Source: JAWLCA01 sp050485905
GTDB lineage: Bacteria > Pseudomonadota > Alphaproteobacteria > Rhodobacterales > Rhodobacteraceae
DNA: 24,808 nt
Assembly (NCBI GenBank): GCA_050485905.1
Contig: JBJHCH010000045.1
Span: 1-24,808, forward strand
Reading direction: 5' to 3'
Part shown: positions 16,044 to 23,963 of the stretch, one piece after another
Position numbering within the stretch: the first letter of the stretch is position 1
How the letters are laid out: the number at the start of each line of letters is the position of its first letter
Position numbers and translations under genes: made by a program
Notes under the pieces: model-generated
Seen by the model: only the letters and a program-made list of their open reading frames with translations
Told to the model about the DNA's origin: nothing
Database searches by the model: none

Positions 16044-16105
16044 TGGCTGCTCCCCTGCATGATGTTCAGACTGATCGGGAGAGGATACGCCCGACAAGTT
16101 CAATT

Positions 16106-16123
16106 TGGACATTGGAAAGTCCA
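16106..16123. promoter_or_regulatory. inverted repeat in the divergent promoter region of the catabolic and transport operons
   Basis: TGGAC at 16106-16110 and GTCCA at 16119-16123 form a dyad with an 8-bp spacer, flanked by AT-rich bases with partial further symmetry. It lies in the 215-bp gap (16044-16258) between the wHTH/binding-protein fusion gene and the ABC importer, the only place from which both operons can be started. It is a candidate operator for the fusion regulator or for a LacI protein. The rest of the gap shows no clear sigma-70 hexamers to me. Confidence 0.4.
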
Positions 16124-16258
16124 TAATGAGAAACTTCGCCGTGTGGGCAGGCTATGAGAAGGCCGATGATATGTTCGTCTCGATCTCGTCGGGAATCGTC
16201 GGCCCATCGGCCGGAACGCCGGTGCGGGACGCAAAGATCAACACCGGGAGGAAACCGA

Positions 16259-17200
16259 ATGAACAGAGCTCTGACCACCCTGCTTGCCAGCACTGCCGCA
16301 ATGGCCATCGCAGGGTTGGCTGCCGCCGATACGGTACGCATCGGCATCACCCAGAACAACGTCGGAATAGACAGCTATCAGACCACCTACGAGCAGGCCT
16401 TCATCGCAGCAGCATCGGAGCATCCCGACGTTGAAGTGATCGTGCTCGATGCTGGCGGCGATGTAGCGCGGCAGATCAGCCAGATGCAGGATCTCGTCCA
16501 GCAGCGTGTCGATGCGATCATCATCTGGCCAACCGACGGCCAGGCCGTGGTGCCCGCCGTCCGCAACGCCCACAACGCCGGCATTCCGGTCATCGTGACC
16601 AATTCGAACATCGCCGAGGCGGGTTTCGACTTCATCTCTGCGTTTTCTGGGCCGAACAACATCCAGCAGGGTGCCTACTCGGCCGAACTGATGTGTGACG
16701 CACTGGATGGCGAGGGCCAGATCGTCCAGATTACCGGCATGCCTGGCTACACCACCGCAATCGAACGTCAGAGAGGCTTTGACGATCGCCTGGCAGAGCT
16801 TTGTCCCGGTGTCACGCAACTCGATATTCAGCCAGGCGATTGGAACCGCGAACGTGCGCAGCGCACGATGGAAACCTTCCTGACCCGGTTCAACCAGATC
16901 GACGGTGTCTACTCGGGCGACGACAACATGGGCGTCGGTGCACTGAACGCGGCCAAGGCCGCCGGGCGCGCCGAAGGGATCATCTTCATCGGTGCCACAA
17001 ACTTCGCCGTGGGGTACGATGCCATGGCGGCCGGCGAATACTACGGCTCGATCTATCAGTCACCGGTGGACGATGCGCGGGCGGCGTTGCAGACAGCGAT
17101 CGATGTACTGGCGGGCGAAGAGGTGCCGTTCCTGAACTACTTCGAGACGCCGAAAATCACAGCCGAGAACATGGATCAGTACGACCGCCCCGTGTTCTGA
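16259..17200 (+). CDS. sugar ABC transporter substrate-binding protein (RbsB/CUT2 type)
   Basis: A 313-aa periplasmic binding protein with a signal peptide (residues 1-23, cleavage after LAAA) and a mature start of DTVRIGITQNN. The family features are QISQMQDLVQQRVDAIIIWPTDG, then AGIPVIVTNSNI, GPNNIQQGAYSAELM, and the hinge-side GVYSGDDNMGVGALNA, all typical of ribose/rhamnose-type (Peripla_BP_4) proteins. The start at 16259 follows GGGAGGAAACCGA, and the longer frame from 16154 lacks a signal peptide. It is the first gene of the transport operon, 102 bp before permease 1. The ligand is probably a small sugar, polyol or derivative. Its fold differs from the family-1 domain fused to the HTH next door. 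Confidence 0.93.
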   Translation: MNRALTTLLASTAAMAIAGLAAADTVRIGITQNNVGIDSYQTTYEQAFIAAASEHPDVEVIVLDAGGDVARQISQMQDLVQQRVDAIIIWPTDGQAVVPAVRNAHNAGIPVIVTNSNIAEAGFDFISAFSGPNNIQQGAYSAELMCDALDGEGQIVQITGMPGYTTAIERQRGFDDRLAELCPGVTQLDIQPGDWNRERAQRTMETFLTRFNQIDGVYSGDDNMGVGALNAAKAAGRAEGIIFIGATNFAVGYDAMAAGEYYGSIYQSPVDDARAALQTAIDVLAGEEVPFLNYFETPKITAENMDQYDRPVF

Positions 17201-17302
17201 TCGATCAGAGATGGCGGGGTGCCGAAAGGTCGGCGCCCCGTGTCTTCATGTGGCACCCAGTTCTGGGCGCCGCTTCAAGCCACCGACGAGGAGGAGCGTA
17301 GG

Positions 17303-18277
17303 ATGGTTCTGACCCGCATGCGGGCAAGTGGCCCAATGGTGGCCAAGCAGGGCATTTTGGTGGCCTTTGTCGTGTTTCTCGTCGTGTTCTCGCTTGCCTC
17401 GGACCGTTTCCTGACGGTCGAGAACTTCCTGTCCGTCTTTCGGCAATCGGCAATTATCGGGATCATGGCGCTGGGGGTCACCATCGTGGTGATCGGCGGA
17501 AATCTGGACCTTTCGGTCGGATCAATGCTGTCGTTTGCGACAGTGCTGGTGGTCGATCTGCATGATAAGATTGGCCCGGAGATGGCAATTATCGTCATGA
17601 TCGCGGCCACGCTTTGCCTGGGCGCCGTCAATGGCTTCTTGGTCGGCATTCTCCGCCTAAACTCCCTGATCGTGACGCTTGGGATGCTTTCAGCGATCCA
17701 GGGCCTAGTGCTGATCTACAGTGGCGGCCAGAACGTGGACATCGTGGATCAGTCGGGCACGTGGTTCCGATTCTTCGGCCGGGGCGCCGTGCTGGGCATC
17801 GCCACCCCGATCGTGATGTTCATCGTGCTGGCGCTTATCTTCCACGTCATCATGAGCATGATGCCCTTCGGCAGAAAGGTCTACGCCGTCGGCGGCAACC
17901 CGACCGCCGCCAGCTTCTCGGGCGTCCCGCGGTCGCGGATCGTGTTCGTCACCTACCTGATCTCGGCCCTATGCGTTGCGCTGGCCGCGATTGTCTTGGG
18001 TAGCCGGGTGATGGGGTCGCAGAACAACGTCGGCCAGGGCTACGAACTGCAGGTACTGGCTGCCGTGATCCTGGGCGGAACGTCGCTTCTGGGCGGTGCT
18101 GGCAGTATCCTGAAGACGGTGCTTGGGGTCCTGATGCTGGCCTTCATCCAGAACGGCCTGATCCTGATGGGGCAGCCTTACTACACCCAATGGCTGGTGA
18201 CCTGGGCCGTCATCATCGTCGCCGTCTGGCTGGATGTCGCGGCCAAGCGCGGCAAGCTGTTTTCACCGATCGCCTGA
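17303..18277 (+). CDS. CUT2 ABC transporter permease 1
   Basis: A 324-aa polytopic inner-membrane protein of the ribose-type permease family (BPD_transp_2). Typical elements are AIIGIMALGVTIVVIGGNLDLSVGS near residues 45-70, the AVNGFLVGILRLNSLIVTLGM loop, and VYAVGGNPTAASFSGVPR, the coupling region for the ATPase. The chosen ATG at 17303 follows GAGGAGGAGCG; the longer frame from 17219 adds a polar tail. About 8-10 hydrophobic segments are visible. It forms a heterodimer with permease 2, encoded 13 bp downstream. Confidence 0.93.
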   Translation: MVLTRMRASGPMVAKQGILVAFVVFLVVFSLASDRFLTVENFLSVFRQSAIIGIMALGVTIVVIGGNLDLSVGSMLSFATVLVVDLHDKIGPEMAIIVMIAATLCLGAVNGFLVGILRLNSLIVTLGMLSAIQGLVLIYSGGQNVDIVDQSGTWFRFFGRGAVLGIATPIVMFIVLALIFHVIMSMMPFGRKVYAVGGNPTAASFSGVPRSRIVFVTYLISALCVALAAIVLGSRVMGSQNNVGQGYELQVLAAVILGGTSLLGGAGSILKTVLGVLMLAFIQNGLILMGQPYYTQWLVTWAVIIVAVWLDVAAKRGKLFSPIA

Positions 18278-18290
18278 AGGGGGACCGTAA

Positions 18291-19280
18291 ATGTCTGCAC
18301 TTCGATCCATCGGTCCGCTCCGCTGGCTGATCCGCAACCCGATCTGGGGCTTCGTGCTTCTGGTCTTTATCTTCTTCAGCCTGGCATCCGAGCATTTCTT
18401 CGACTTCCGGAATTTCCAGAACATCATGGTCCAGACCTCGACCATCGGGCTGATCGCGCTCGGCATGACGCTGGTCATGATCAACGGCAATATCGACCTG
18501 TCGGTCGGCGCAACGCTGGCGCTGGCGGCGGCTTTCGCCGTCGACGTGCAAAGCTGGGCGGCCTTCGCCACGTGGGGCAACTGGCAAATTCTGCCGGCTG
18601 TCTGCATGGCGCTGCTGGTCGGCATCCTTATCGGGGCGCTGAACGGCATCATCGTTTGGAAGACCGGGGTCGACGCCTTCATCGTGACGCTGGGCGCGAT
18701 GCTGGGCGTACGGGGCCTCGTCTTCGTCTACACCGGAGAGCAGTCTTTCTACGCGATGAACTTCGCCTATTCGGATTTCAGCTACAGTTCGGTCGGCCCG
18801 ATTCCGTCGCTCGCGTTGGTCTTCATCGTCTGTACCTTTCTGGTTCATATCCTGCTGAGCCGGACCGTGCATGGTCGAAACACCTATGCGGTCGGCGGAA
18901 ACCGAGAGGCAGCGGTGAATGCCGGCATCCGGGTCGGCCCGCACATGGTCTGGAATTTCATGCTGCTGGGCTTTCTGGCCGCCCTGGCCGGGGTCGCGCT
19001 GTCGACCCAGATGGGCGCGGCAACGCCGAACCTGGGACGCGATTACGAGCTTTGGACGATTACTGCTGTCGTGCTGGGCGGCACAAAGCTGACCGGCGGC
19101 AAAGGCGACATCATCGGCACGTTCGGTGGCGTGCTTGCCATCGGGATACTGCGCAATGGAATGAATCTGATGCAGGTGCCGGGGTTCTACGTTTACGTCA
19201 TCCTTGGCTCGATTCTGATTGCGGTGCTGTTCCTTGACAAGCAGTTCAACCGCCGCAGCAATGGGGAGATCCGGACATGA
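18291..19280 (+). CDS. CUT2 ABC transporter permease 2
   Basis: A 329-aa ribose-type permease paralogous to permease 1. It contains TIGLIALGMTLVMINGNIDLSVGATLALAAA, GALNGIIVWKTGVDAFIVTLGAM, and the coupling segment TYAVGGNREAAVNAGIRV, plus LGGTKLTGGKGDIIGTFGGV near the end. An AAGGGGGA ribosome binding site lies upstream. Its last four bases overlap the ATPase start (ATGA), which couples their translation. Two different permeases in one operon indicate a heterodimeric pore, as in several sugar importers of this group. Confidence 0.93.
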   Translation: MSALRSIGPLRWLIRNPIWGFVLLVFIFFSLASEHFFDFRNFQNIMVQTSTIGLIALGMTLVMINGNIDLSVGATLALAAAFAVDVQSWAAFATWGNWQILPAVCMALLVGILIGALNGIIVWKTGVDAFIVTLGAMLGVRGLVFVYTGEQSFYAMNFAYSDFSYSSVGPIPSLALVFIVCTFLVHILLSRTVHGRNTYAVGGNREAAVNAGIRVGPHMVWNFMLLGFLAALAGVALSTQMGAATPNLGRDYELWTITAVVLGGTKLTGGKGDIIGTFGGVLAIGILRNGMNLMQVPGFYVYVILGSILIAVLFLDKQFNRRSNGEIRT

Positions 19281-20791
19281 CGGACCAAACGCCTGCCTTG
19301 CGACTGCAGGACATCGTCAAGACCTTCCCCGGGGTGCGCGCACTCGACGGCGTCAGCTTCGAGGTGATGCCCGGCGAGGTGCACGCGCTCTTGGGCGAGA
19401 ACGGGGCCGGGAAATCCACGCTGATGAAGGTTCTGGCCGGAATGCATCAACCCGACTCCGGCACCATCTTCATCAATGAGTCGCCCGTGGTGATGACGAC
19501 CCCGCTGGAGGCCAAGGCGCAGGGCGTCGTGCTGATCCACCAGGAGCTCAGCCTCGCGCCCGAGATGACGGCGGCAGAAAATATCTACCTCGGGGAACTG
19601 CCAAGAAAGCGTTTCGGGTTCGTCGACTGGTCGCTCTTGAACGAGCGTTCCGGCGCGATCCTGAAGCGCCTAAACTGCCGCTTCGGCCCCGATGCGCTGG
19701 TGGCCGACCTGTCCATCGCCAATCAGCAGATGGTCGAGATTGCCCGCGCCCTGACGGTCGATGCCAAGGCGGTGGTCTTCGACGAACCGACCGCATCGCT
19801 GACCGATGCCGAAAAGGTGGTCCTGTTTGAAATCATCAGGGATCTGAAGAGCCGGGGAGTCGGCATCGTCTACATCTCGCACCGCATGGATGAAATCTTC
19901 ACCCTGTCCGACAGGATCTCCGTACTGCGTGACGGGCAGTATCGCGGCACCTTGATCACCGCCGACACCGACGAAGAGGAGGTGACCAAACTGATGATCG
20001 GGCGCAGCCTTGATCTGTCACGCCTCGTCGGCGACGGAGAGCCCGGCGATGTTGTCCTGAAAGTTGAGGGGCTGGCCTGTGATCCGTTGTTCCGAAACAT
20101 CGATTTCGAGGTTCGCACAGGCGAGGTTGTCGGTTTCTACGGCCTTGTCGGCGCCGGCCGGACCGAAATCGCCGAAACCCTCTTCGGTCTGCGCACGCCG
20201 TCTGCCGGCCGGATCCTGATCGACGGCAAGGACGTCTCTATCAACTCACCCCGGGACGCCATTGCGCTCGGCATCTCGCTGGTGCCCGAAAGCCGCAAGG
20301 AGCAGGGGCTCGTGCTGGGGATGAATTGCCGTGACAACATGACCTTGCCGCAGGTCGATGACCTGACTGCCGGACCCTTCGTGTCGGACGGGGCCGAGAT
20401 CGCGATCTTCGATCAGTACCGCGACAGGCTGCAGATCAAGACGCCGAACTGGCGCCAGACCGTGGGCAACCTGTCGGGCGGCAACCAGCAGAAGATCGTG
20501 ATCGGAAAGTGGCTGTCGATGCAGCCGCGGCTGCTGATCGTCGATGAACCGACTCGCGGCATAGACGTCGGCTCAAAGTCCGAGATTCACAAACTGATCC
20601 GCGAACTGGCGGGCCAGGGCTACGCGGTGATCGTGATCAGCTCGGAAATGCCTGAGGTGTTGCGCGTCTCGGACCGAATCATTGGCATGTATTCCGGCCA
20701 GATCATTCGCACCTTCACCGCAGACGAGGTAACCGAGGATAGCCTCGTCCAGGCGATATCCGGCATCGGCGAAGATCGTCGGGTGGCTTGA
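19277..20791 (+). CDS. CUT2 sugar ABC transporter ATP-binding protein (double NBD, RbsA-like)
   Basis: A 504-aa protein with two fused nucleotide-binding domains. Domain 1 has Walker A GENGAGKST at 40-48, a degenerate signature (LSIANQQ instead of LSIGQQQ) and Walker B VVFDEPTASLT. Domain 2 has the family's altered Walker A, GLVGAGRTE, a good LSGGNQQK signature and LLIVDEPTRGID. This asymmetry is normal for RbsA/XylG/MglA-like ATPases, where only one composite site is fully competent. It energises the two permeases encoded upstream and overlaps permease 2 by 4 bp. No terminator-like hairpin with a T-run is visible after the stop. Confidence 0.95.
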   Translation: MTDQTPALRLQDIVKTFPGVRALDGVSFEVMPGEVHALLGENGAGKSTLMKVLAGMHQPDSGTIFINESPVVMTTPLEAKAQGVVLIHQELSLAPEMTAAENIYLGELPRKRFGFVDWSLLNERSGAILKRLNCRFGPDALVADLSIANQQMVEIARALTVDAKAVVFDEPTASLTDAEKVVLFEIIRDLKSRGVGIVYISHRMDEIFTLSDRISVLRDGQYRGTLITADTDEEEVTKLMIGRSLDLSRLVGDGEPGDVVLKVEGLACDPLFRNIDFEVRTGEVVGFYGLVGAGRTEIAETLFGLRTPSAGRILIDGKDVSINSPRDAIALGISLVPESRKEQGLVLGMNCRDNMTLPQVDDLTAGPFVSDGAEIAIFDQYRDRLQIKTPNWRQTVGNLSGGNQQKIVIGKWLSMQPRLLIVDEPTRGIDVGSKSEIHKLIRELAGQGYAVIVISSEMPEVLRVSDRIIGMYSGQIIRTFTADEVTEDSLVQAISGIGEDRRVA

Positions 20792-21286
20792 TTGGGCGAT
20801 GATGGCTGCAAGGTGCGGTTGCGCTTGAAGTGCCGAACAATCATCTGCCGCTTTCTAACTGTACGGTCGGCAAGTCGGCTTAACGCGAATGGTAGTGTCG
20901 GAAGTTTCTCGCACATCGTTCTCGCCCTACGGCAAATCCGGCGCGGTTCAGGGCACGCCCTATCCGCATTGCCAACTTTCCGAGTTGCCAAGACTGCCAG
21001 GCCCGGAGCGCCGTGATCAGCCAAAATGGCAGCTTAGGAGATGCAGCGTCGCAAGCGGGCTGAGCGTCTGGTACGGGCCGACCTTGTCTACCGGGTTGCC
21101 ACCGTCGCATGGGGCGGAGAGTGGTCGGACGACAGCGCGAGAAAAGTCTAGAAGATGCGAGTACAAGCAGCCGTTCATAAAGTGCGCAGAGAATAAGGCT
21201 CATACAGCGACGGCTTGGTGCCGTCCTCTTGGAGGCGGTGCCGAAGCAAAATCTGCGTGATTAAGTAAGGCAGGCCAGGGTACACT
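20792..21286. other. intergenic stretch without a supported gene
   Basis: About 500 bp between the convergent ends of the ABC ATPase and LacI genes. Frames on both strands are short, Arg/Cys/Trp-rich and unlike any family I recognise. A perfect 6-bp-stem hairpin (GACGGC / GCCGTC, 21209-21225) is present but lacks a T-run on either side. The stretch is less GC-biased in codon phase than its neighbours and may be decayed DNA. Confidence 0.55.
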
Positions 21287-22303
21287 TCAGCCCGTCGACT
21301 GGCGGATCAGCAGTTCTGGCGCGATGGCGATCCGGGCCGGGGTATCTTGGCTGCCGTCCCGCACGGCAAGGATTAACTCGGCGGCGCGCGCGCCGATTTC
21401 GTGTGGGTAGGGGTTGATCGTGGTCAGCGCGGGCACCGAGACGCCGGCGATCTCGTAGTCGCCGAAGCCTGCGATCCACAACCGCCCAGGCACCGCGACC
21501 CCGCGCCGCTGGCATTCGGTAAGCGCTCCGAAGGCCGACAGGTCCGACACGCAGATCACCGCCTCGGTGTCGGGCAGCGTGTCCAGAAGCCGCCCCATCG
21601 CCTCGGCCCCCTCGCGCATCGAGATCGGCGGCGCACCGGCAGCGATCAGGCGCGAGGTGTCGAGACCGTGGGCCAGCATGGCCGACAGGAACCCGGCGCG
21701 GCGGTCGGCGCCGCGCGTGTCGCGTGTCGTATCGCCGCCGATGAAGGCGATGCGCGTCAGCCCGCGCGCCACGAAGTGGTCGACCATGCCGCGCACCGTG
21801 TCGGCGTTGGAAAAGCCCACCACATGTCCGATCGGGTCCTCGGGCAGGTCCCAGGTCTCGATCACCGGGATCGCGGCGTTCTGCAGCATCCGCCGGGCGC
21901 GGGGCGTGTGGCGCCCGCCGGTGACGACGATGGCCTCGGGGCGGCGCCTGAGCAACTGCTCGATCAGCCGCTCCTCTTCGTGGATGTCGTAGTCGGTATA
22001 GCCCAGAAGGATCTGCAGCCCGCGCGCCTTCAGCCCCTCGGACAGGCCGCGCACGGTGTCGGCGAAGTTGGCGTTGTTGATCGACGGGATGGTGACGGCG
22101 ATGAAATCCGTCTTCTGCGACCGCAGGTTCGAGGCGGTGCTGTCGAAGACATAGCCCAGATCGTCGGCTGCCTTCAGGATGGCATCGCGGGTGGCCGCGC
22201 TGACCGATCCGTCGGTCTTGTAGGCGCGGCTCACCGTCATCGGCGACACCCCCGCCAGGCGGGCGACATCGGCCATGGTCGGGGACTTCCGGACGGTGGT
22301 CAT
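21287..22303 (-). CDS. LacI-family transcriptional regulator (GntR-like)
   Basis: A 338-aa LacI-type repressor. The N-terminal helix-turn-helix TMADVARLAGVSPMTVSRA (residues 9-27) is followed by the hinge region (LGYVFDSTASNLRSQKTDFI) and a periplasmic-binding-protein-like effector domain with the IPSINNANFADTVRGLSEGL segment, similar to gluconate repressors. An AAGGCG ribosome binding site lies upstream, and an operator-like dyad overlaps this area. It sits downstream of remnants of a beta-hydroxyacid dehydrogenase and, across the junction, a gluconolactonase. It may originally have controlled a sugar-acid locus, but it could also act on the CUT2 operon whose end it faces. The effector is unknown. 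Confidence 0.93.
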   Translation of the reverse strand: MTTVRKSPTMADVARLAGVSPMTVSRAYKTDGSVSAATRDAILKAADDLGYVFDSTASNLRSQKTDFIAVTIPSINNANFADTVRGLSEGLKARGLQILLGYTDYDIHEEERLIEQLLRRRPEAIVVTGGRHTPRARRMLQNAAIPVIETWDLPEDPIGHVVGFSNADTVRGMVDHFVARGLTRIAFIGGDTTRDTRGADRRAGFLSAMLAHGLDTSRLIAAGAPPISMREGAEAMGRLLDTLPDTEAVICVSDLSAFGALTECQRRGVAVPGRLWIAGFGDYEIAGVSVPALTTINPYPHEIGARAAELILAVRDGSQDTPARIAIAPELLIRQSTG

Positions 22304-22311
22304 GGCGCCTT

Positions 22312-22323
22312 GGTATCGTTACC
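22312..22323. promoter_or_regulatory. LacI-type operator-like dyad before the LacI gene
   Basis: GGTATCGTTACC has 4-bp symmetric arms (GGTA/TACC) about a CG-centred core and lies 8 bp upstream of the LacI start, next to its ribosome binding site. LacI-family proteins bind CG-centred dyads of this general type and often repress themselves. I saw no second clear copy in the promoter of the CUT2 operon. Confidence 0.35.
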
Positions 22324-22348
22324 GCCTTGGGAAATCCAGCGGGGTCGC

Positions 22349-22683
22349 TCAGGCAGGTCCGAAGCTGTGCGCTGTGGTCACATGATGGTGGATCCGCCCG
22401 GTGAAGAACCGCGCGAGCACGGCCTCGGTCGCGGCGCGGCCTTCCTTGCGGATCGGGTGATCGAGGAAGGCGTCAACCGTCGCACGGTCGGGCCAGTCGA
22501 TGGCGAGAATCAGGGGGAACTCGGGCGCGCCTTCGTCGCGGTCGTCGGCGAAGGTGACGTGCACCGCCAGCGCGCCCGGGAAACGGCGCCAGACGGGCAG
22601 GATTTCCGCCAGGACGGCAGCGCGGAAGGCCTCGGCCTGGCCGGGATGGACCTGGCCTTCGACAGCGCGTAACGGGTGATCAT
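22349..22683 (-). pseudogene. small dimeric alpha/beta-barrel-like protein, apparent 1-bp frameshift
   Basis: An ATG at 22683 opens MITRYAL, but that frame then turns into antisense-like residues. The second frame resumes at once with VEGQVHPGQAEAFRAAVLAE, then VHVTFADDRDEG and FPLILAIDWPDRATVDAFL, and ends HHHVTTAHSF. The two parts join into a natural protein of about 111 aa if one G is restored near 22663, where CTGTCGAA would read CTGGTCGAA. The alternating pattern looks like a ferredoxin-like small protein (Dabb or monooxygenase-like), but I do not recognise a specific family. A GGAGAGG site precedes the ATG, 23 bp after the truncated dehydrogenase gene. It may be a real mutation or a sequencing error. 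Confidence 0.65.
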
Positions 22684-22706
22684 GTGCGCAGAGCCTCTCC
22701 AGGGCC

Positions 22707-23192
22707 TCAGATACTTTTCTTGAAGGCGAAGAACTCCATCAACGCGGCCTGATCCTCGCCGCCCAGTCCTGCTGCCGTCAGCATCCGGTGGATCTCGGCG
22801 CAGAGTGCGGTCAGCGGCATGGCCGTGTGCGTCAGGCGGGCTAAGTCGGCCGCGCCGTTCAGGTCCTTGACCATATTGTCGATGCGGCCCGTGCGGCGAT
22901 AGTCGCGCGCAACAAAGCGGGGCATGTATTCCTGCAGGATGGCGCTGTCGGCGCGCCCGCCGGCAAGGGCCTTGGGGATCATGGTGGCGTCCACGCCTGC
23001 GGCTTCGGCCAACGCCGTCGCCTCGGCCACTGCAAGAAAGCCAAGCCCGCACAGCACCTGGTTGATCAGCTTGGTCGTCTGCCCCGCACCAGGGCCGCCC
23101 ATCCGGGTCTGGTTCGAGGCAACCTTGGACAGGATCGCCTGCGCCGCGGCCACGTCTTCGGGCGCTCCGCCCTGCATCAGCGTCAGTTCTCC
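22707..23192 (-). pseudogene. C-terminal half of a beta-hydroxyacid dehydrogenase (3-hydroxyisobutyrate / tartronate-semialdehyde reductase type)
   Basis: About 160 codons encode GELTLMQGGAPEDV, then the conserved GPGAGQTTKLINQVL with the catalytic-site Lys, an EATALAEAAGVD helix and the end MEFFAFKKSI. This is the helical C-terminal domain of the 6-phosphogluconate/3-hydroxyisobutyrate dehydrogenase superfamily. The N-terminal Rossmann domain (about 120-130 residues with GxGxxG) is absent. Upstream of residue Glu26 of the open frame the codons are simply antisense of a gluconolactonase fragment. No proper start or ribosome binding site is seen, so the gene is broken by a deletion at about 23190-23197. 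Confidence 0.82.
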
Positions 23193-23193
23193 C

Positions 23194-23556
23194 GTCAGTC
23201 CCGACGAAAGCCGCCTGTATGTGGCCGACACCGGCCGCATGTTCAGCGACGATCCCCGGCACATCCGCGTCTACGACATGGTGGACGGGCGCCCCGTGAA
23301 CGGCCGCATGTTCCACACGATCAGCCCGGGCTGCGCCGACGGCTTCCGGGTGGATGCGGACGGCAACCTGTGGTCTTCGGCCGCCGATGGGGTGCATTGC
23401 ATCGCCCCGGACGGGAATCTGATGGGCAAGATCCTCGTGCCCGAGATCGTGTCGAACCTCTGCTTCGGCGGGCGGGCCAAGCACCGGCTCTTCATCACGG
23501 CCACGACCAGCCTCTATTCGATCGTTCTGAACCGGCGGGGGGTGCAGTGGCCGTGA
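23194..23556 (+). pseudogene. C-terminal part of an SMP-30/gluconolactonase-family protein
   Basis: From about 23197 the plus strand reads SPDESRLYVADTGRMF, later ISPGCADGFRVDADGNLW with the metal-binding Asp of the SMP-30 beta-propeller, and ends TTSLYSIVLNRRGVQWP. These are the last 120 or so residues of a gluconolactonase-like sugar-lactone hydrolase, which is normally about 300 aa. The N-terminal propeller blades and the start are missing; the open frame to the left is antisense to the dehydrogenase fragment. It is not expressed as a functional enzyme in this form. Confidence 0.83.
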
Positions 23557-23603
23557 TCGGCCGTGGTGAACTGGTCCTGTCCTCGTGTCTCGCATGCGTA
23601 ACC

Positions 23604-23864
23604 CTATTCGGACATGTGCTGCACCTTGTGGGTGACAACGCCGAGGATCTCCTGCGCGGATTGGACGATGTCGGGATCGGTGGGGAAGCCCATCAGCTTC
23701 GCTGACCGCAGGACGATCCGGTTTCTCTGGATCGCCTTCTCGGCGGTGGGAGGCTTCGTGCGCCAGATCGGCCGCAGCGCGGCGACAAGATCCTGGCGCG
23801 TGATCTGTGAGCCGGGCTTCTTGCCAATGGCCGGGATCATGTAGAGTTCAAGGGGGCTCTTCCA
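23604..23864 (-). pseudogene. tyrosine integrase remnant (core-binding domain fragment)
   Basis: The frame reads WKSPLELYMIPAIGKKP, then QITRQDLVAALRPIWRTKP, AEKAIQRNRIVLRSAKLMGF, and ends VTHKVQHMSE before a TAG. This is the SAM-like core-binding region of P4/DUF4102-type site-specific integrases. Only about 86 of about 400 residues remain: a stop lies just before the Trp codon, and the catalytic domain with the Arg-His-Arg-Tyr residues is absent. It lies 47 bp after the gluconolactonase fragment and about 100 bp before the lipoprotein gene, so it marks an old mobile-element insertion or excision near tuf. Confidence 0.8.
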
Positions 23865-23963
23865 TCACCTGAAGCGCGGATATTCAGGGCGACATAGGCC
23901 GCCCATCCCGCGTTGCCTGTCGCCACGCGCTCCGCTACATCTGGTGCGAGAACAGGAGACAGA

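Noticed and set aside
14952..16157. 401-aa plus-strand open frame opposite the HTH fusion gene
   Set aside because: Antisense shadow without domain resemblance, while the minus strand encodes two clear domains.
20880..21203. 107-aa minus-strand open frame between the ABC ATPase and LacI genes
   Set aside because: Composition rich in Arg, Cys and Trp, competing frames on both strands and no family resemblance; probably chance.
21209..21225. GACGGC/GCCGTC hairpin as terminator of the LacI or ABC operon
   Set aside because: No T-run, and it lies 62 bp past the LacI stop and over 400 bp past the ATPase stop.
22924..23556. A single 210-aa plus-strand protein spanning the deletion junction
   Set aside because: Its first 90 residues are antisense to the dehydrogenase fragment; only the C-terminal 120 are gluconolactonase-like, so it is an accidental fusion frame.
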